Positions 8,166 through 16,482 of a stretch of 37,951 nt of DNA are shown piece after piece. The position numbers and the translations under genes are program-made. This DNA is from Myxococcales bacterium (GTDB lineage: Bacteria > Myxococcota > Myxococcia > Myxococcales > Myxococcaceae). Within the stretch, counting starts at the first letter, position 1, and each line of letters begins with the position of its first letter. Under the pieces are notes generated by a model. The model saw only the letters and a list, made by a program, of their open reading frames with translations. It did no database searches and had not been told where the DNA came from. The stretch covers positions 30,977-68,927 of the forward strand of contig PMBV01000436.1 in the NCBI GenBank assembly GCA_003153055.1. Direction: 5' to 3'.

Positions 8166-9185
8166 TCACTGGCCCTTGCCATCTCCCACCGAGGTGGCGG
8201 GTGGCTTCCCCATGAGCCGAGCGAACCACCGCCTCACCGTCGACGCCAGCCAGCCCACCCAGCTGAGCGCCGGCCTCGCCTTGGCGAGCGTCCACTGCAC
8301 CGAAGGCGCGGCCATGAGCCCCACTGGCGCGGTGGTGAGCCCTTCCTCGAGCCAAGAAGTGAAGGCGTCGGGGCTCTCGAGCATGGGCGAGTGGCCGTTG
8401 GTCGGCAGCACCGTCAGCCTGGCCGAGGGAATGCGACCGGCCAATTCCTTGAGCGCGCCCAACGGCACCAGCCCGTCTCGCGCCCCGGCCATCACCCGCG
8501 TCGGCACCTTGATGCTCGCCACGCGCTCGCCGGCGTCCCATACCTTGAGGGCCTGGTACAGCCCCACGATGGCCAAGGGCTCCATCGCCGCCGCGTCGTT
8601 CAACAGCTCCTCGAAGTCCACTTTCGTCGTGTCGACCCCAGGCATCAGGGCGGTCAGCACGCGCCTGAGGTACCGGCGGTTGGTGCCGAAGTCGCGGCCG
8701 AGGCGCAGCATGGTCAACACCGCCGTGCGGTCCATGATGCGGTCCAGGTTGAGCGCCTTCAGCATTCGACTGCTGTGGGTGTCATTGTCGAGAATCGACG
8801 CCAGCGAGTCGTCGGGCGCCGGAGCCACCAGGTCGAGCCCGCTGACCCGCTCGGGGAACCGCATCGCGTACTCCAGCGCGATGGCTCCTCCCAGCGAGTG
8901 TCCGACCAGGTGAAACCGGCGCATTCCCAGCGCCGTGACGAAGGTCTCCACGTCTTCCGCCAGCCCCTCCACCGTGTACGGACCCGTGCCTCCGGGCGTT
9001 CCCCGACACCCGCGCATGGTCGGCGCCACCGCCAAGTACTTGGGGTGCAGCCGCTCGAAGACGGGCTTCCACCACCGGCAGGTGGCGAAGTTCCCGTGCA
9101 GGAAGAGCACCGGATGCTCGCCTTCAGTGGAACTGAAATACTCCACGTCCAGGCGGTCTGTCTTGAGCCGTCCAAGACCATTCAT
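8166..9185 (-). CDS. Alpha/beta hydrolase
   Basis: A 339-residue alpha/beta-hydrolase-fold enzyme with a complete triad: nucleophile S97 in GHSLGG, acid D237 in AGARDGLVP, and H265 in NGHSP. The oxyanion region is LHGNF at about 30-34. A cap-like helical insert lies between strands 6 and 7 (about 130-215). An amphipathic C-terminal extension of about 60 residues (rich in Trp and Arg) may touch membrane. The substrate is unknown (esterase, lipase or epoxide-type hydrolase). Start choice: the ATG at 9185 (MNGLGRL) lies just before the fold; an ATG at 9197 adds four residues but would overlap a TATAAT box. It follows the MoxR gene by 85 bases. Confidence 0.85.
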   Translation of the reverse strand: MNGLGRLKTDRLDVEYFSSTEGEHPVLFLHGNFATCRWWKPVFERLHPKYLAVAPTMRGCRGTPGGTGPYTVEGLAEDVETFVTALGMRRFHLVGHSLGGAIALEYAMRFPERVSGLDLVAPAPDDSLASILDNDTHSSRMLKALNLDRIMDRTAVLTMLRLGRDFGTNRRYLRRVLTALMPGVDTTKVDFEELLNDAAAMEPLAIVGLYQALKVWDAGERVASIKVPTRVMAGARDGLVPLGALKELAGRIPSARLTVLPTNGHSPMLESPDAFTSWLEEGLTTAPVGLMAAPSVQWTLAKARPALSWVGWLASTVRRWFARLMGKPPATSVGDGKGQ

Positions 9186-9195
9186 GACGCTATGC

Positions 9196-9201
9196 ATTAT
9201 A
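9196..9201 (-). promoter_or_regulatory. Possible -10 box (TATAAT) before hydrolase
   Basis: The minus strand reads TATAAT here, a perfect sigma-70 -10 hexamer in very GC-rich DNA. It lies ten bases before the ATG at 9185, so the transcript would be nearly leaderless. No good -35 element is visible 17 bases upstream. Confidence 0.3.
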
Positions 9202-9270
9202 CCCCGGGCCCCGCGCCGGCCAGAGAGAATGATGCGCACAACATCATGAAATCACTCACAAGCAACCCAT

Positions 9271-10302
9271 TCAGGTGATGCCGAGGAGGCGCGGGACCTT
9301 CTCTTCGAGGAGGTCTATTTCCTCGCGGGTCTCTCCCAGGTAGGCGAGGAGCTGGAGGTCTTCTCGTTCGACGGCGCCACCGTGGACTATCCACGCGCGG
9401 GTGCGGAGCAGGCGGTAGAGCTTGATGAGCTTGCGGTCGGAGACGAAGACCTCGTCTTCGCGGACCAGCGTGCGAATGACGCGCCTGAATTCCCGCATCA
9501 CCTCGTCACGGAAGAAGAGGTCGCGGTCTTTGGGCTCTTTCCGCGCCATGAGGAGCGTGAGGTAGCGGTGGGCCTTGAGGAGGTCTTCCAGTGAGGCGTT
9601 GCCCTCGGCCCAGGGCTTCTGGTTCAGGTCTTTGTTGGTCTGCGCCTCGAGGCCGGCGTCGAGCAGCTCGATGAAGTGCGTCTCTTGCACCGAGCGGCAG
9701 GCGGCCTTCAAGACGTACCGGTCCTTGAGCGCCCCGAGCTCGGAGTGCTCAGGAATCTCGTTGGTCGCCGCGAAGAGAATCTTGAGCCGCACCGGCACCG
9801 GGACGCCGTCTTGGTAGAACTTGCGCTCGTTGATGACCGTGAGCAGCGCGTTGAGAATGGCCGAGCTGGCCTTGAAGATTTCGTCGAGGAAGACCAAGCG
9901 GGCCGTGGGCAGCTTGCCCCGCTCGCGGCGCAGGTACCGGCCCTGGCGCAGCTCGTTGATGTCGATGGGCCCGAGCACCTCCGACGGCTCGGTGAAGCGC
10001 GTCAGCAGGTACTCGAAGTAGTCGGTGCCGCCGATGCCCAGCGCGTCTTTGAACTTCACCACCAGGTCGCTCTTGGCCGTGCCGGGAGGCCCCACCAGCA
10101 ACAGGGGCTCCTGGGCCACGGCGGCCACCGTCATCACGTCGACCAGCGTCTGCTTATCGACGAAGTGCCGGCCCAAGCCGAGGCGAAAGCGGTTGATGCG
10201 GTCGCGCAGCCCCTGGGCCTCCTTCTGGAGCTGCTCGAGGGTGAGCTCCTGCACGGCGTCGAGCGGGTCGATGGGACCTCGCACTGGCACTGGCTGCGTC
10301 AC
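9271..10302 (-). CDS. MoxR-family AAA+ ATPase
   Basis: A 343-residue AAA+ ATPase of the MoxR/RavA type. It has Walker A GPPGTAKS (71-78), Walker B LVFLDE (136-141), sensor-1 N181 in AATNEIPE, and the MoxR-typical stretch GPIDINELRQG after Walker A. MoxR ATPases act as remodelling chaperones, usually with a von Willebrand A partner; none is encoded here. The start codon is GTG at 10302, overlapping the stop of the 1100-residue upstream gene (GTGA), so the two are translationally coupled and probably form one complex. Two RavA-like features, the N-terminal helix pair (residues 15-50) and the C-terminal helical lid, are present. Confidence 0.92.
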   Translation of the reverse strand: MTQPVPVRGPIDPLDAVQELTLEQLQKEAQGLRDRINRFRLGLGRHFVDKQTLVDVMTVAAVAQEPLLLVGPPGTAKSDLVVKFKDALGIGGTDYFEYLLTRFTEPSEVLGPIDINELRQGRYLRRERGKLPTARLVFLDEIFKASSAILNALLTVINERKFYQDGVPVPVRLKILFAATNEIPEHSELGALKDRYVLKAACRSVQETHFIELLDAGLEAQTNKDLNQKPWAEGNASLEDLLKAHRYLTLLMARKEPKDRDLFFRDEVMREFRRVIRTLVREDEVFVSDRKLIKLYRLLRTRAWIVHGGAVEREDLQLLAYLGETREEIDLLEEKVPRLLGIT

Positions 10303-13300
10303 GCCTCGCCTCCTACGTCACGGTGCACCCGGCGTCGCACGAGGTACTCATCTTCATCGAGGAAGCGACGGGTCGATTCGTTCAAAGTCAAATCATCTCC
10401 CACGTGTCCAAGCACCAGGGCGTCGGCGAAGTCAACCAACGACAGACAGAAGTGCGAGTTGGTGTTGTAATTGTCGGTTATCCACGGGAGCTGCTGCGCG
10501 ATGCGGAGCAGCCCCGGCAGCGCCACCTCGGTGGGCGCGTGCGACAGCGCCTGGGCCACCGCGCGGGTGAGCCGCATTCGGTCGGCCGCGATGAGCCCCG
10601 CCTCTCGACCCAGCCGCGCCTGCACTTCGTCGATGATGGGCTGGGCCTGGGCCGCCGAGCCGAGGTAGGCGAAGCCCGAGGCCAGCGCCAGCCGAGCCCG
10701 CAGGGTGTTGGTGTCTTCGCCTTTGAGCACCGTGGAGGCCCGGGCCAGCAGCTCGCCAGCCTCGTCGCGGAGGCCCACCCGCCGCAGGCTCCGCACCCCA
10801 GCCACCAGCATGGTGCCGACCTCGCTGACGCCCTCGGCGCCGAGCTCCTTGATGACGTTGCCCAGCTGCAGCACGAGCTGCTTCACCAGCGCCGTGCGCC
10901 CGAAGTGCCCCGCCACCTTGAGCGCGTCTTCCAGCACCACCGCCCGGTGCTTGGGCAGCACCGTGTCGCCCATCGTGAGGAACCGCTGGAGCAGCGGCAG
11001 GGCCTGCGACTCAGGGAGCTGGGGCAAGAAGTCCATCAGGCCGTCGATGAGCCGCACCCGCTCCTCGATGGGGAGCTGGGGATCCGCCGCCACCGACATG
11101 CGCGACTGCATGGCCTTGAACAGCTCCGACGGGTCCCGCATGCCGCGCAGGGCCGCCAGCGCCTCGCCGCCCGACGCCTGGCCGGCGCGCCAGAAGCTGC
11201 CCATCGGGTCGAGGCGCTCCTGGGGCTCCAGCACCAAGGAGAACTGGCGGAGCCGGTCGACCTTGTAGCGCATGTACGGCTCGAGGCCGTTGAGCATGCC
11301 GTTGATGTCGGGCGGCAGCGGCGTGTCGGGGGCCGCGCCTTCGAGGGCCTGGTCGATGCGCACCACGTACGCCCGGGTGAGGTAGGCGTGCACCGGGTCT
11401 TTCTTGTCCAACGCGGCCAGGGCTCCGTCGCGGAGCTGCCGGGCCCGGTCGGCGCTGGCCAGGCGAGCGAAGCCCCAGGCGAACTCGAAGTGGAAGTAGG
11501 CCCGGGTGAGCTGTGGCGGCGCCTCCACCGCCGAGCGCTTCCTCGGGGTCTCTTCGAAGGCCCGCAGGAGCGCCTCGAGCTGCCCGGCGACCCTCAGGGC
11601 GCGATCCGTGCCCGCGCCGGCCGCGCTCGACTGCCCCATCACCCGGAGCAGGCGGGGCACGTCGCGGTCGAGCGAGAGTCCGCTCTGGAGTCTGGCGAGG
11701 ACCCGGTCTCTCGCGCGCGCCAGGCCCAGGGTGTCGCCACCGGCGAGGCGCGAGGCGGCGTAGCGCCCCAGCCAGAAGCTGCGCACGTCGAGGTCGTCGC
11801 TGAAGCGGTCGAGGAAGCCTACCCAGTCGGCCACCCGGGCCGCGACGGTGGCGTTGTTCTCGAGGGCGGCGGCCAAGAGGTGCGCCACCGCGCCGCGGGT
11901 CTGCTCGACGTTGGGGGTGGTGTGCTCGAGGAGGCCCTCGAAGCGAGCCCCCGAGGTGTCGGCCCACTGGCGCGCCACCGCGGCGGCCTCCTCGGGCGGC
12001 GAGTCCCACGAGGCGTGGGCCCAGGCCATGCCGCTGTCGCGAGGTCGCTTGAGGCGCGCGTACATCTTCGCCAGGCGCACCCAGGCCTCCCGGCGGCGCG
12101 GCGAATCGGCCGGGGCATCGAGCTCGAGGAAGGCGGCCTCCTCGCGGCTCAGCATCGCCTCGGCCTCGGTGGGGCTCTGGGGCACGTCGAAATTCACCAC
12201 CGGCGCAGCGGAGCGCTGGCCCTCATGGGCAGCCTGCGGGTCTCTGCCGGGGTTCCATTCCCGCGGGCGCGGGCGACCCTTGGGCCGCTTCTCGTCGTCG
12301 TCGTCGGCGGGGGCCTTCACGCGCGACGACGGCTGGGCGTCCTCCAGCGCCACGAAGGGCTCGAAGTCGAAGGTGGCCGAGCGGGCCCAGGCGGCCAGCG
12401 TCTCAGCGGCGCCATCGATGAGATAGTCGACCCAGTCGGTGAGGGGTCGGAACGCCGCCTCGAGCACCGAGAAGCGGGCGAACCCAGGAGCACGAACCTC
12501 GGCGGCGGCGCGAGCGTGTGGCCCACTCCCCGCCCGAATCTCGGCGCCGTTCTGACCCGACTCGACCGGCTCGAGCCAGGTGACGAGGTCTGGGTCGGGG
12601 GCCAGCCAGGTCCTCAGGCGGTCGCGCCGGAGCGGCGGCTCGACGGTGAAGCCCAGGGGGGCGAAGAGGTTGGGGAGGTCGAGGACCCGGGCATACGGGT
12701 CTCCGGGCAAGGCGCCGGTGTTCGTCTCTCTGCCGGGGCGCGCTCTCAACACGACCGTCTCGCCGATGACGACGAAGAGGACGTTCTCGAGTTGAGCCTC
12801 GGGCATGCCACGGACCAGAGCCTCGACGGCGGCGCGGCCCTGCTTGAGGAGGAAGAGCGTCGCCGCCTCGGGACGCGCCGACCGGGCGAGAGAGACTCGC
12901 ACCTCGATGCGGGGGAGCTCGGGCTCGGCGCCGCGAGGAATGGCCACCGGGAGCCCGGCGGGAATGATGAGCTGGTCGACGTCGGTCCACCCGCCCTCGG
13001 GCACCCGCCACCAGGTGCCGTTCCCGTTGATGAGGAGCATCGTCTCGGCCGGCGCGTCGAGCGCGGCGTCGAGCGGGTGCGAGAAACCGACCTCGGTCCA
13101 CAGTCGGTCTTGCCCAGGAGGCGTGGGCACGAAGGCCCTCAGGCCGTCGAGGTGGTCCAACGCCCGCGACAGCACGTACCACGGCGGCTCGGACACCCGC
13201 ACCAGCCCGTGAATGGAGGGGTGCTCGAGCATCCGGAGCTCTTGCCGGTCGCACCCCAGCCGGAGCAACTCCCCACACACCTCGAGGAGGCTCTTCTGGC

Positions 13301-13601
13301 CACCGATGGCGAAGACGACCTGCGAGAGGGCTCCAGCGGGCTCACCAATTCGATTGGGCGGCAGCGCCTCGGCCCAGCACGAGACCAGCGAGAGCCGAAG
13401 GGTGGCGTCTCGCACGTCGACGCCAGCGGCCTTGAGCGCCCGGCGCGCGCGCGGCCCCACGGCGACGGAGGGCGAGAGCTCGAGGGAGCCGTCGCGCTGC
13501 AAGGCGACCTGCACCGGGGAGCGCTGAACTTCAGGCGGTACCAGCCCCGTCTTCATCGCGACCCACAGGGCCTCACCGCTCGGAAAGACGAACGCCTCCA
13601 T
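10299..13601 (-). CDS. Large unknown protein, partner of MoxR ATPase
   Basis: A 1100-residue protein without a family I can name. Residues 1-420 are mixed with many short beta-strands; about 425-475 is a charged, Pro/Arg-rich disordered linker with a DDDDEKR run; about 480-1080 is alpha-helical and reads like degenerate TPR/HEAT repeats. There is no signal peptide or membrane segment, so it is cytoplasmic. The start at 13601 (MEAFVFPSGE) is set by a Shine-Dalgarno GAAGGTGG seven bases upstream; the open frame continues another 112 codons without support. It is coupled to the MoxR gene by a 4-base overlap. By arrangement it may be the large subunit of one of the MoxR ternary systems (bpX-type) described in multicellular bacteria; this is inference, and the vWA and propeller members are absent. 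Confidence 0.8.
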   Translation of the reverse strand: MEAFVFPSGEALWVAMKTGLVPPEVQRSPVQVALQRDGSLELSPSVAVGPRARRALKAAGVDVRDATLRLSLVSCWAEALPPNRIGEPAGALSQVVFAIGGQKSLLEVCGELLRLGCDRQELRMLEHPSIHGLVRVSEPPWYVLSRALDHLDGLRAFVPTPPGQDRLWTEVGFSHPLDAALDAPAETMLLINGNGTWWRVPEGGWTDVDQLIIPAGLPVAIPRGAEPELPRIEVRVSLARSARPEAATLFLLKQGRAAVEALVRGMPEAQLENVLFVVIGETVVLRARPGRETNTGALPGDPYARVLDLPNLFAPLGFTVEPPLRRDRLRTWLAPDPDLVTWLEPVESGQNGAEIRAGSGPHARAAAEVRAPGFARFSVLEAAFRPLTDWVDYLIDGAAETLAAWARSATFDFEPFVALEDAQPSSRVKAPADDDDEKRPKGRPRPREWNPGRDPQAAHEGQRSAAPVVNFDVPQSPTEAEAMLSREEAAFLELDAPADSPRRREAWVRLAKMYARLKRPRDSGMAWAHASWDSPPEEAAAVARQWADTSGARFEGLLEHTTPNVEQTRGAVAHLLAAALENNATVAARVADWVGFLDRFSDDLDVRSFWLGRYAASRLAGGDTLGLARARDRVLARLQSGLSLDRDVPRLLRVMGQSSAAGAGTDRALRVAGQLEALLRAFEETPRKRSAVEAPPQLTRAYFHFEFAWGFARLASADRARQLRDGALAALDKKDPVHAYLTRAYVVRIDQALEGAAPDTPLPPDINGMLNGLEPYMRYKVDRLRQFSLVLEPQERLDPMGSFWRAGQASGGEALAALRGMRDPSELFKAMQSRMSVAADPQLPIEERVRLIDGLMDFLPQLPESQALPLLQRFLTMGDTVLPKHRAVVLEDALKVAGHFGRTALVKQLVLQLGNVIKELGAEGVSEVGTMLVAGVRSLRRVGLRDEAGELLARASTVLKGEDTNTLRARLALASGFAYLGSAAQAQPIIDEVQARLGREAGLIAADRMRLTRAVAQALSHAPTEVALPGLLRIAQQLPWITDNYNTNSHFCLSLVDFADALVLGHVGDDLTLNESTRRFLDEDEYLVRRRVHRDVGGEA

Positions 13602-13608
13602 GACGAAA

Positions 13609-13616
13609 CCACCTTC
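13609..13616 (-). promoter_or_regulatory. Ribosome binding site deciding start at 13601
   Basis: The minus strand GAAGGTGG lies seven bases before the ATG at 13601. Nothing comparable precedes the alternative ATG at 13634. Confidence 0.6.
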
Positions 13617-13732
13617 AATGACCCGGGACTCCATCTTACGACGCAAAGAGCCTCGAGCGCCCGGCTTCTTGACCGCGGACGCACGCCTTGCATCACCAGA
13701 GGTAGCCCCGAGCTCCTCTCGGGCGCAAGGGG

Positions 13733-15682
13733 TCACTGCTCGAGCATGAGCCGCGCGGTGGATTCCTGACCTGGTCGAATCTCGACCTGAAGCGTCTTTT
13801 CGATCTTCGCTGACTCGTTCACCAGCCTCAACGAGTGCTTTCCGGCAGGGAAGACCAGGTGGTTGATTGGAGTCGTGCCGACGCGCTCCCCGTGCACGTA
13901 GACGTCGCACCAGGGCTCGGTTCGGAGCGTGAGCCACCCGTCGCCCTCGGGCTCCTGGGGCGGAGGCGGAGCGACCGGCTCGGGCGAAGGCTGGGGCACC
14001 ACGGCCGGCGTTGGCGGCGCAGAGGACGACACGTCACGCGTCGGGGCCGCGGCGGTGGCGGCCGCCTCGCGTCTCAGCGCCGGCGCGACGGCCCCTCGCT
14101 TGCCGAGACGAAACGTGAGCTGCGCGTCGACGTCGGCGCCGAGCGCGACCACCTTCTGCTGAGAGGGGTAGCCGCGAGCCTGAACCCCAACGGTGTGGGT
14201 GTCCGCCGACAATTTCAGTTTCAGTGGACTCATGCCCTCGAAACGGCCATCGATCAGCACCCGCGCGGGAGTATCGGTGACCACTGAGAGCCGGCCCTGC
14301 TTGGGGCCCACCTGAAGGTCTCGCCCCCCCGCGACCTCGGGCGGGGTGGGCACATCGACCTTGGTGAGCTCGACCGGGGGCGCTGGGGGCGCCTTCTCTT
14401 CGATTGGCTGGGGAGCGGGCGAGGGGGCCGCTACGGTGACCTCGGGCTTGTCGGTGGCCTGCGACGAGAGGGGATTCCACAGGACTCCCGCGAGCGCTCC
14501 GAGGAGCACCACCGAGATCGCGCCGACCGCGATGAGTCGGCGTGACGGCCCACCAGCGCTGCCCCGCCCCCGCAGGGCTCCACCGAGCGCGCCTGATTGT
14601 GAGGCGCTCACCATGTCATCGAGCTCGATCTCCAGGGGCGCCCCGTCGGCGCCTTCTCCAGCCACAGGCGCCGAGAAGCGCTTCGAGCTGATGTGGTCGT
14701 CGCTGTAGGCGCTCCAGACGAGTTGGTCGCTCTTGTTCAAATCTCCAAAGAGCAGCTTCAGGTACTGGGCGACCTGTTGGTTGGTGACGCGCTCGTCTCC
14801 CTTCGACACGTAGGCGTCGAGCCGCTCCTGAAGTGCCACCGCGCTGGGGCACCGGCGGTCGAGCGAGGGGTCCATCGCCCAGAGGATGATGCTCTCGAGC
14901 TCGGGGTCGATGTCGGGGTTGACCTCCACGGGGCGGGGGAAGGCCCCCATTGACGCCGCCTTCAGCACGGCGATCTCATCGTTCGCCGCGTAGGCGTGCC
15001 GTCCGGTGGCGGCGAGGTACAGACACACGCCCACCGCGAAGACGTCAGCTCGCCCGTCGACGCTGGACTTGTCATCTTGCAGTTGCTCCGGCGCCATGTA
15101 CCGGAACTTGCCCTTGATGCCGCCAGCGACGGTGCGAGACAGACGGCCCGACGCCTTCGCGACGCCGAAGTCGAGGAGCTTCGCGCCCTCGACGGTGACG
15201 ACGATGTTGTGCGGGGTCACGTCGCGGTGCACGATGTTGTAGGGTCGGCCCTTCTCGTCGGCGGCGCCATGGGCGTGGGCCAAGGCGCAGGCGATGTCGC
15301 TCAACACCTTGGCGACGATTCGCTCGCAGGGCTTGCCTTGCCTCCACGCTTCGTGAATGAGCTTCGAGAGCGTCGGGCCTCGCGCGTACTCCATGGCGAT
15401 GTACGGCGCGTCACCGACCTGGTCGATCTCGTAGATCTGCACGATGTTGGGGTGCGAGAGCTTGGCGGCGATTCGCGCCTCGTCGAGGAAACTGTTCACG
15501 AGGTCTCTGTCTTCGAGCAACTCGGGCAGCAACCGCTTGACGACGACGACCTTGTCGAACCCACCGATTCCAGACTGGCGGCACTTGAAAACCTCGGCCA
15601 TGCCGCCAGAGCCGATCTTCCCCAGCACCTCGTACTTCCCAAATCGCAGAACTTCCCTATGGGCTGAGGGCTTGTAGGGCAC
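13733..15682 (-). CDS. Ser/Thr protein kinase, TM, two PEGA domains
   Basis: A 649-residue eukaryotic-type kinase. Kinase domain at about 17-290: glycine loop GKIGSGGMAEVF, catalytic K49, HRD at 152-154 (HRDVTPHN), DFG at 171-173, APE at 197-199, all intact, so it should be active. A juxtamembrane region is followed by a TM at 383-402. After a Pro/Ala-rich stretch come two PEGA modules outside the membrane: about 463-528 and 582-647, separated by a second Pro-rich linker. PEGA domains are beta-rich extracytoplasmic modules common in myxobacterial kinases. The start is a GTG at 15682, with GGTGGAG seven bases upstream; the frame stays open to 16468, but that extension is a shadow of the TPR gene. 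It follows the TPR gene by 26 bases. Confidence 0.9.
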   Translation of the reverse strand: MPYKPSAHREVLRFGKYEVLGKIGSGGMAEVFKCRQSGIGGFDKVVVVKRLLPELLEDRDLVNSFLDEARIAAKLSHPNIVQIYEIDQVGDAPYIAMEYARGPTLSKLIHEAWRQGKPCERIVAKVLSDIACALAHAHGAADEKGRPYNIVHRDVTPHNIVVTVEGAKLLDFGVAKASGRLSRTVAGGIKGKFRYMAPEQLQDDKSSVDGRADVFAVGVCLYLAATGRHAYAANDEIAVLKAASMGAFPRPVEVNPDIDPELESIILWAMDPSLDRRCPSAVALQERLDAYVSKGDERVTNQQVAQYLKLLFGDLNKSDQLVWSAYSDDHISSKRFSAPVAGEGADGAPLEIELDDMVSASQSGALGGALRGRGSAGGPSRRLIAVGAISVVLLGALAGVLWNPLSSQATDKPEVTVAAPSPAPQPIEEKAPPAPPVELTKVDVPTPPEVAGGRDLQVGPKQGRLSVVTDTPARVLIDGRFEGMSPLKLKLSADTHTVGVQARGYPSQQKVVALGADVDAQLTFRLGKRGAVAPALRREAAATAAAPTRDVSSSAPPTPAVVPQPSPEPVAPPPPQEPEGDGWLTLRTEPWCDVYVHGERVGTTPINHLVFPAGKHSLRLVNESAKIEKTLQVEIRPGQESTARLMLEQ

Positions 15683-15689
15683 GACGGGG

Positions 15690-15696
15690 CTCCACC
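15690..15696 (-). promoter_or_regulatory. Ribosome binding site for the kinase GTG start
   Basis: The minus strand GGTGGAG is seven bases before the GTG at 15682. It supports the short form of the kinase rather than the open-frame extension over the TPR gene. Confidence 0.55.
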
Positions 15697-15708
15697 ATTC
15701 TCGGATTC

Positions 15709-16452
15709 TCAGAATCGGAACAGCACTTTGGCCGTTGCGCCGCCGGTAGGCAAGAGCCCGCCGCTCACCGCGATCGGTGCCTCGGGTCGACGGTCCACGA
15801 ACAGGACCACGGCCAGCTCGCTCAACGCCGCGGCGCCAGCGAGCGCATACGCACTGACCGAGGCAATACCGAAGTCCTTCTGCCAGAGGGCGAGGCTGTC
15901 GACGGTGGATCGAGTGTGCAGACCGCTCTGGATCTCGCTGGCCGCGTTGGAGGACAGCACCCCACCGATGACGCCAGCCGCGACGCCGACGACCACCACG
16001 GCGCCCAGGAAGAAGTCGACCGGCAGGACCCGCAAGCCCGTCGGCTGTTGGGGCGCGACGACGATGGGCACGGGCGCGGGCGTCGTCTTGACCCCCTGGG
16101 ACCGAACCGACTCGAAGAGCTGCCGGATCTTCGGAGAGGTGCCCACGGGGAGATCGAGGAGCTGGTTCGCGGTGACCGCGCCCTCGAACGCGGCTCGGGC
16201 GCGCTCGGTTTCGCCGAGGCTGGCATGGCAGATACCCAGATCGCCCAGGAGCTCTGCCTTCTGATGGCGGCCGAGCTCTGCCTTGAGGGCCCGCTCCAAC
16301 AAGGGAACCGCGAGCTCGTACTCGATGAAGCGCATCTTCACGCGGGCCTGCCTCTGCAGCTCGACGGCCTCGTTGGCGCTCGGAGCAGCATCGGCCGCCA
16401 TCGCCGGCACAGCGCACAGCACGACGACGATTGCGAACAGGGAACGACGCAT
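15709..16452 (-). CDS. Exported TPR-like protein with C-terminal TM helices
   Basis: A 247-residue protein with a Sec signal peptide (MRRSLFAIVVVLCAVPAMA, cleavage after AMA). Residues about 25-110 form one or two TPR-like helical pairs (ARVKMRFIEYELAVPLLERA; ELLGDLGICHASLGETERA). A Pro-rich linker follows, then two hydrophobic helices (about 140-165 and 195-220). This layout recurs next to PEGA kinases in myxobacteria and suggests a periplasmic scaffold anchored in the inner membrane. The start at 16452 has AAGGAG six bases upstream; an ATG six codons earlier would bury that site. It lies 30 bases after the GH43 stop and 26 before the kinase start, so it is probably co-transcribed with both. 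Confidence 0.82.
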   Translation of the reverse strand: MRRSLFAIVVVLCAVPAMAADAAPSANEAVELQRQARVKMRFIEYELAVPLLERALKAELGRHQKAELLGDLGICHASLGETERARAAFEGAVTANQLLDLPVGTSPKIRQLFESVRSQGVKTTPAPVPIVVAPQQPTGLRVLPVDFFLGAVVVVGVAAGVIGGVLSSNAASEIQSGLHTRSTVDSLALWQKDFGIASVSAYALAGAAALSELAVVLFVDRRPEAPIAVSGGLLPTGGATAKVLFRF

Positions 16453-16482
16453 CCCGATCTCCTTGCACATGCGACGTGTCGA

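Noticed and set aside
10323..13769. Plus-strand open frame of about 1148 codons
   Set aside because: Antisense to the 1100-residue gene; composition is Arg/Gly/Glu/His-rich with no domain. It is a product of high GC at third positions.
15683..16468. N-terminal extension of the Ser/Thr kinase by 262 codons
   Set aside because: Entirely overlaps the TPR gene, which has a signal peptide and ribosome binding site; the kinase fold starts just after the GTG at 15682.
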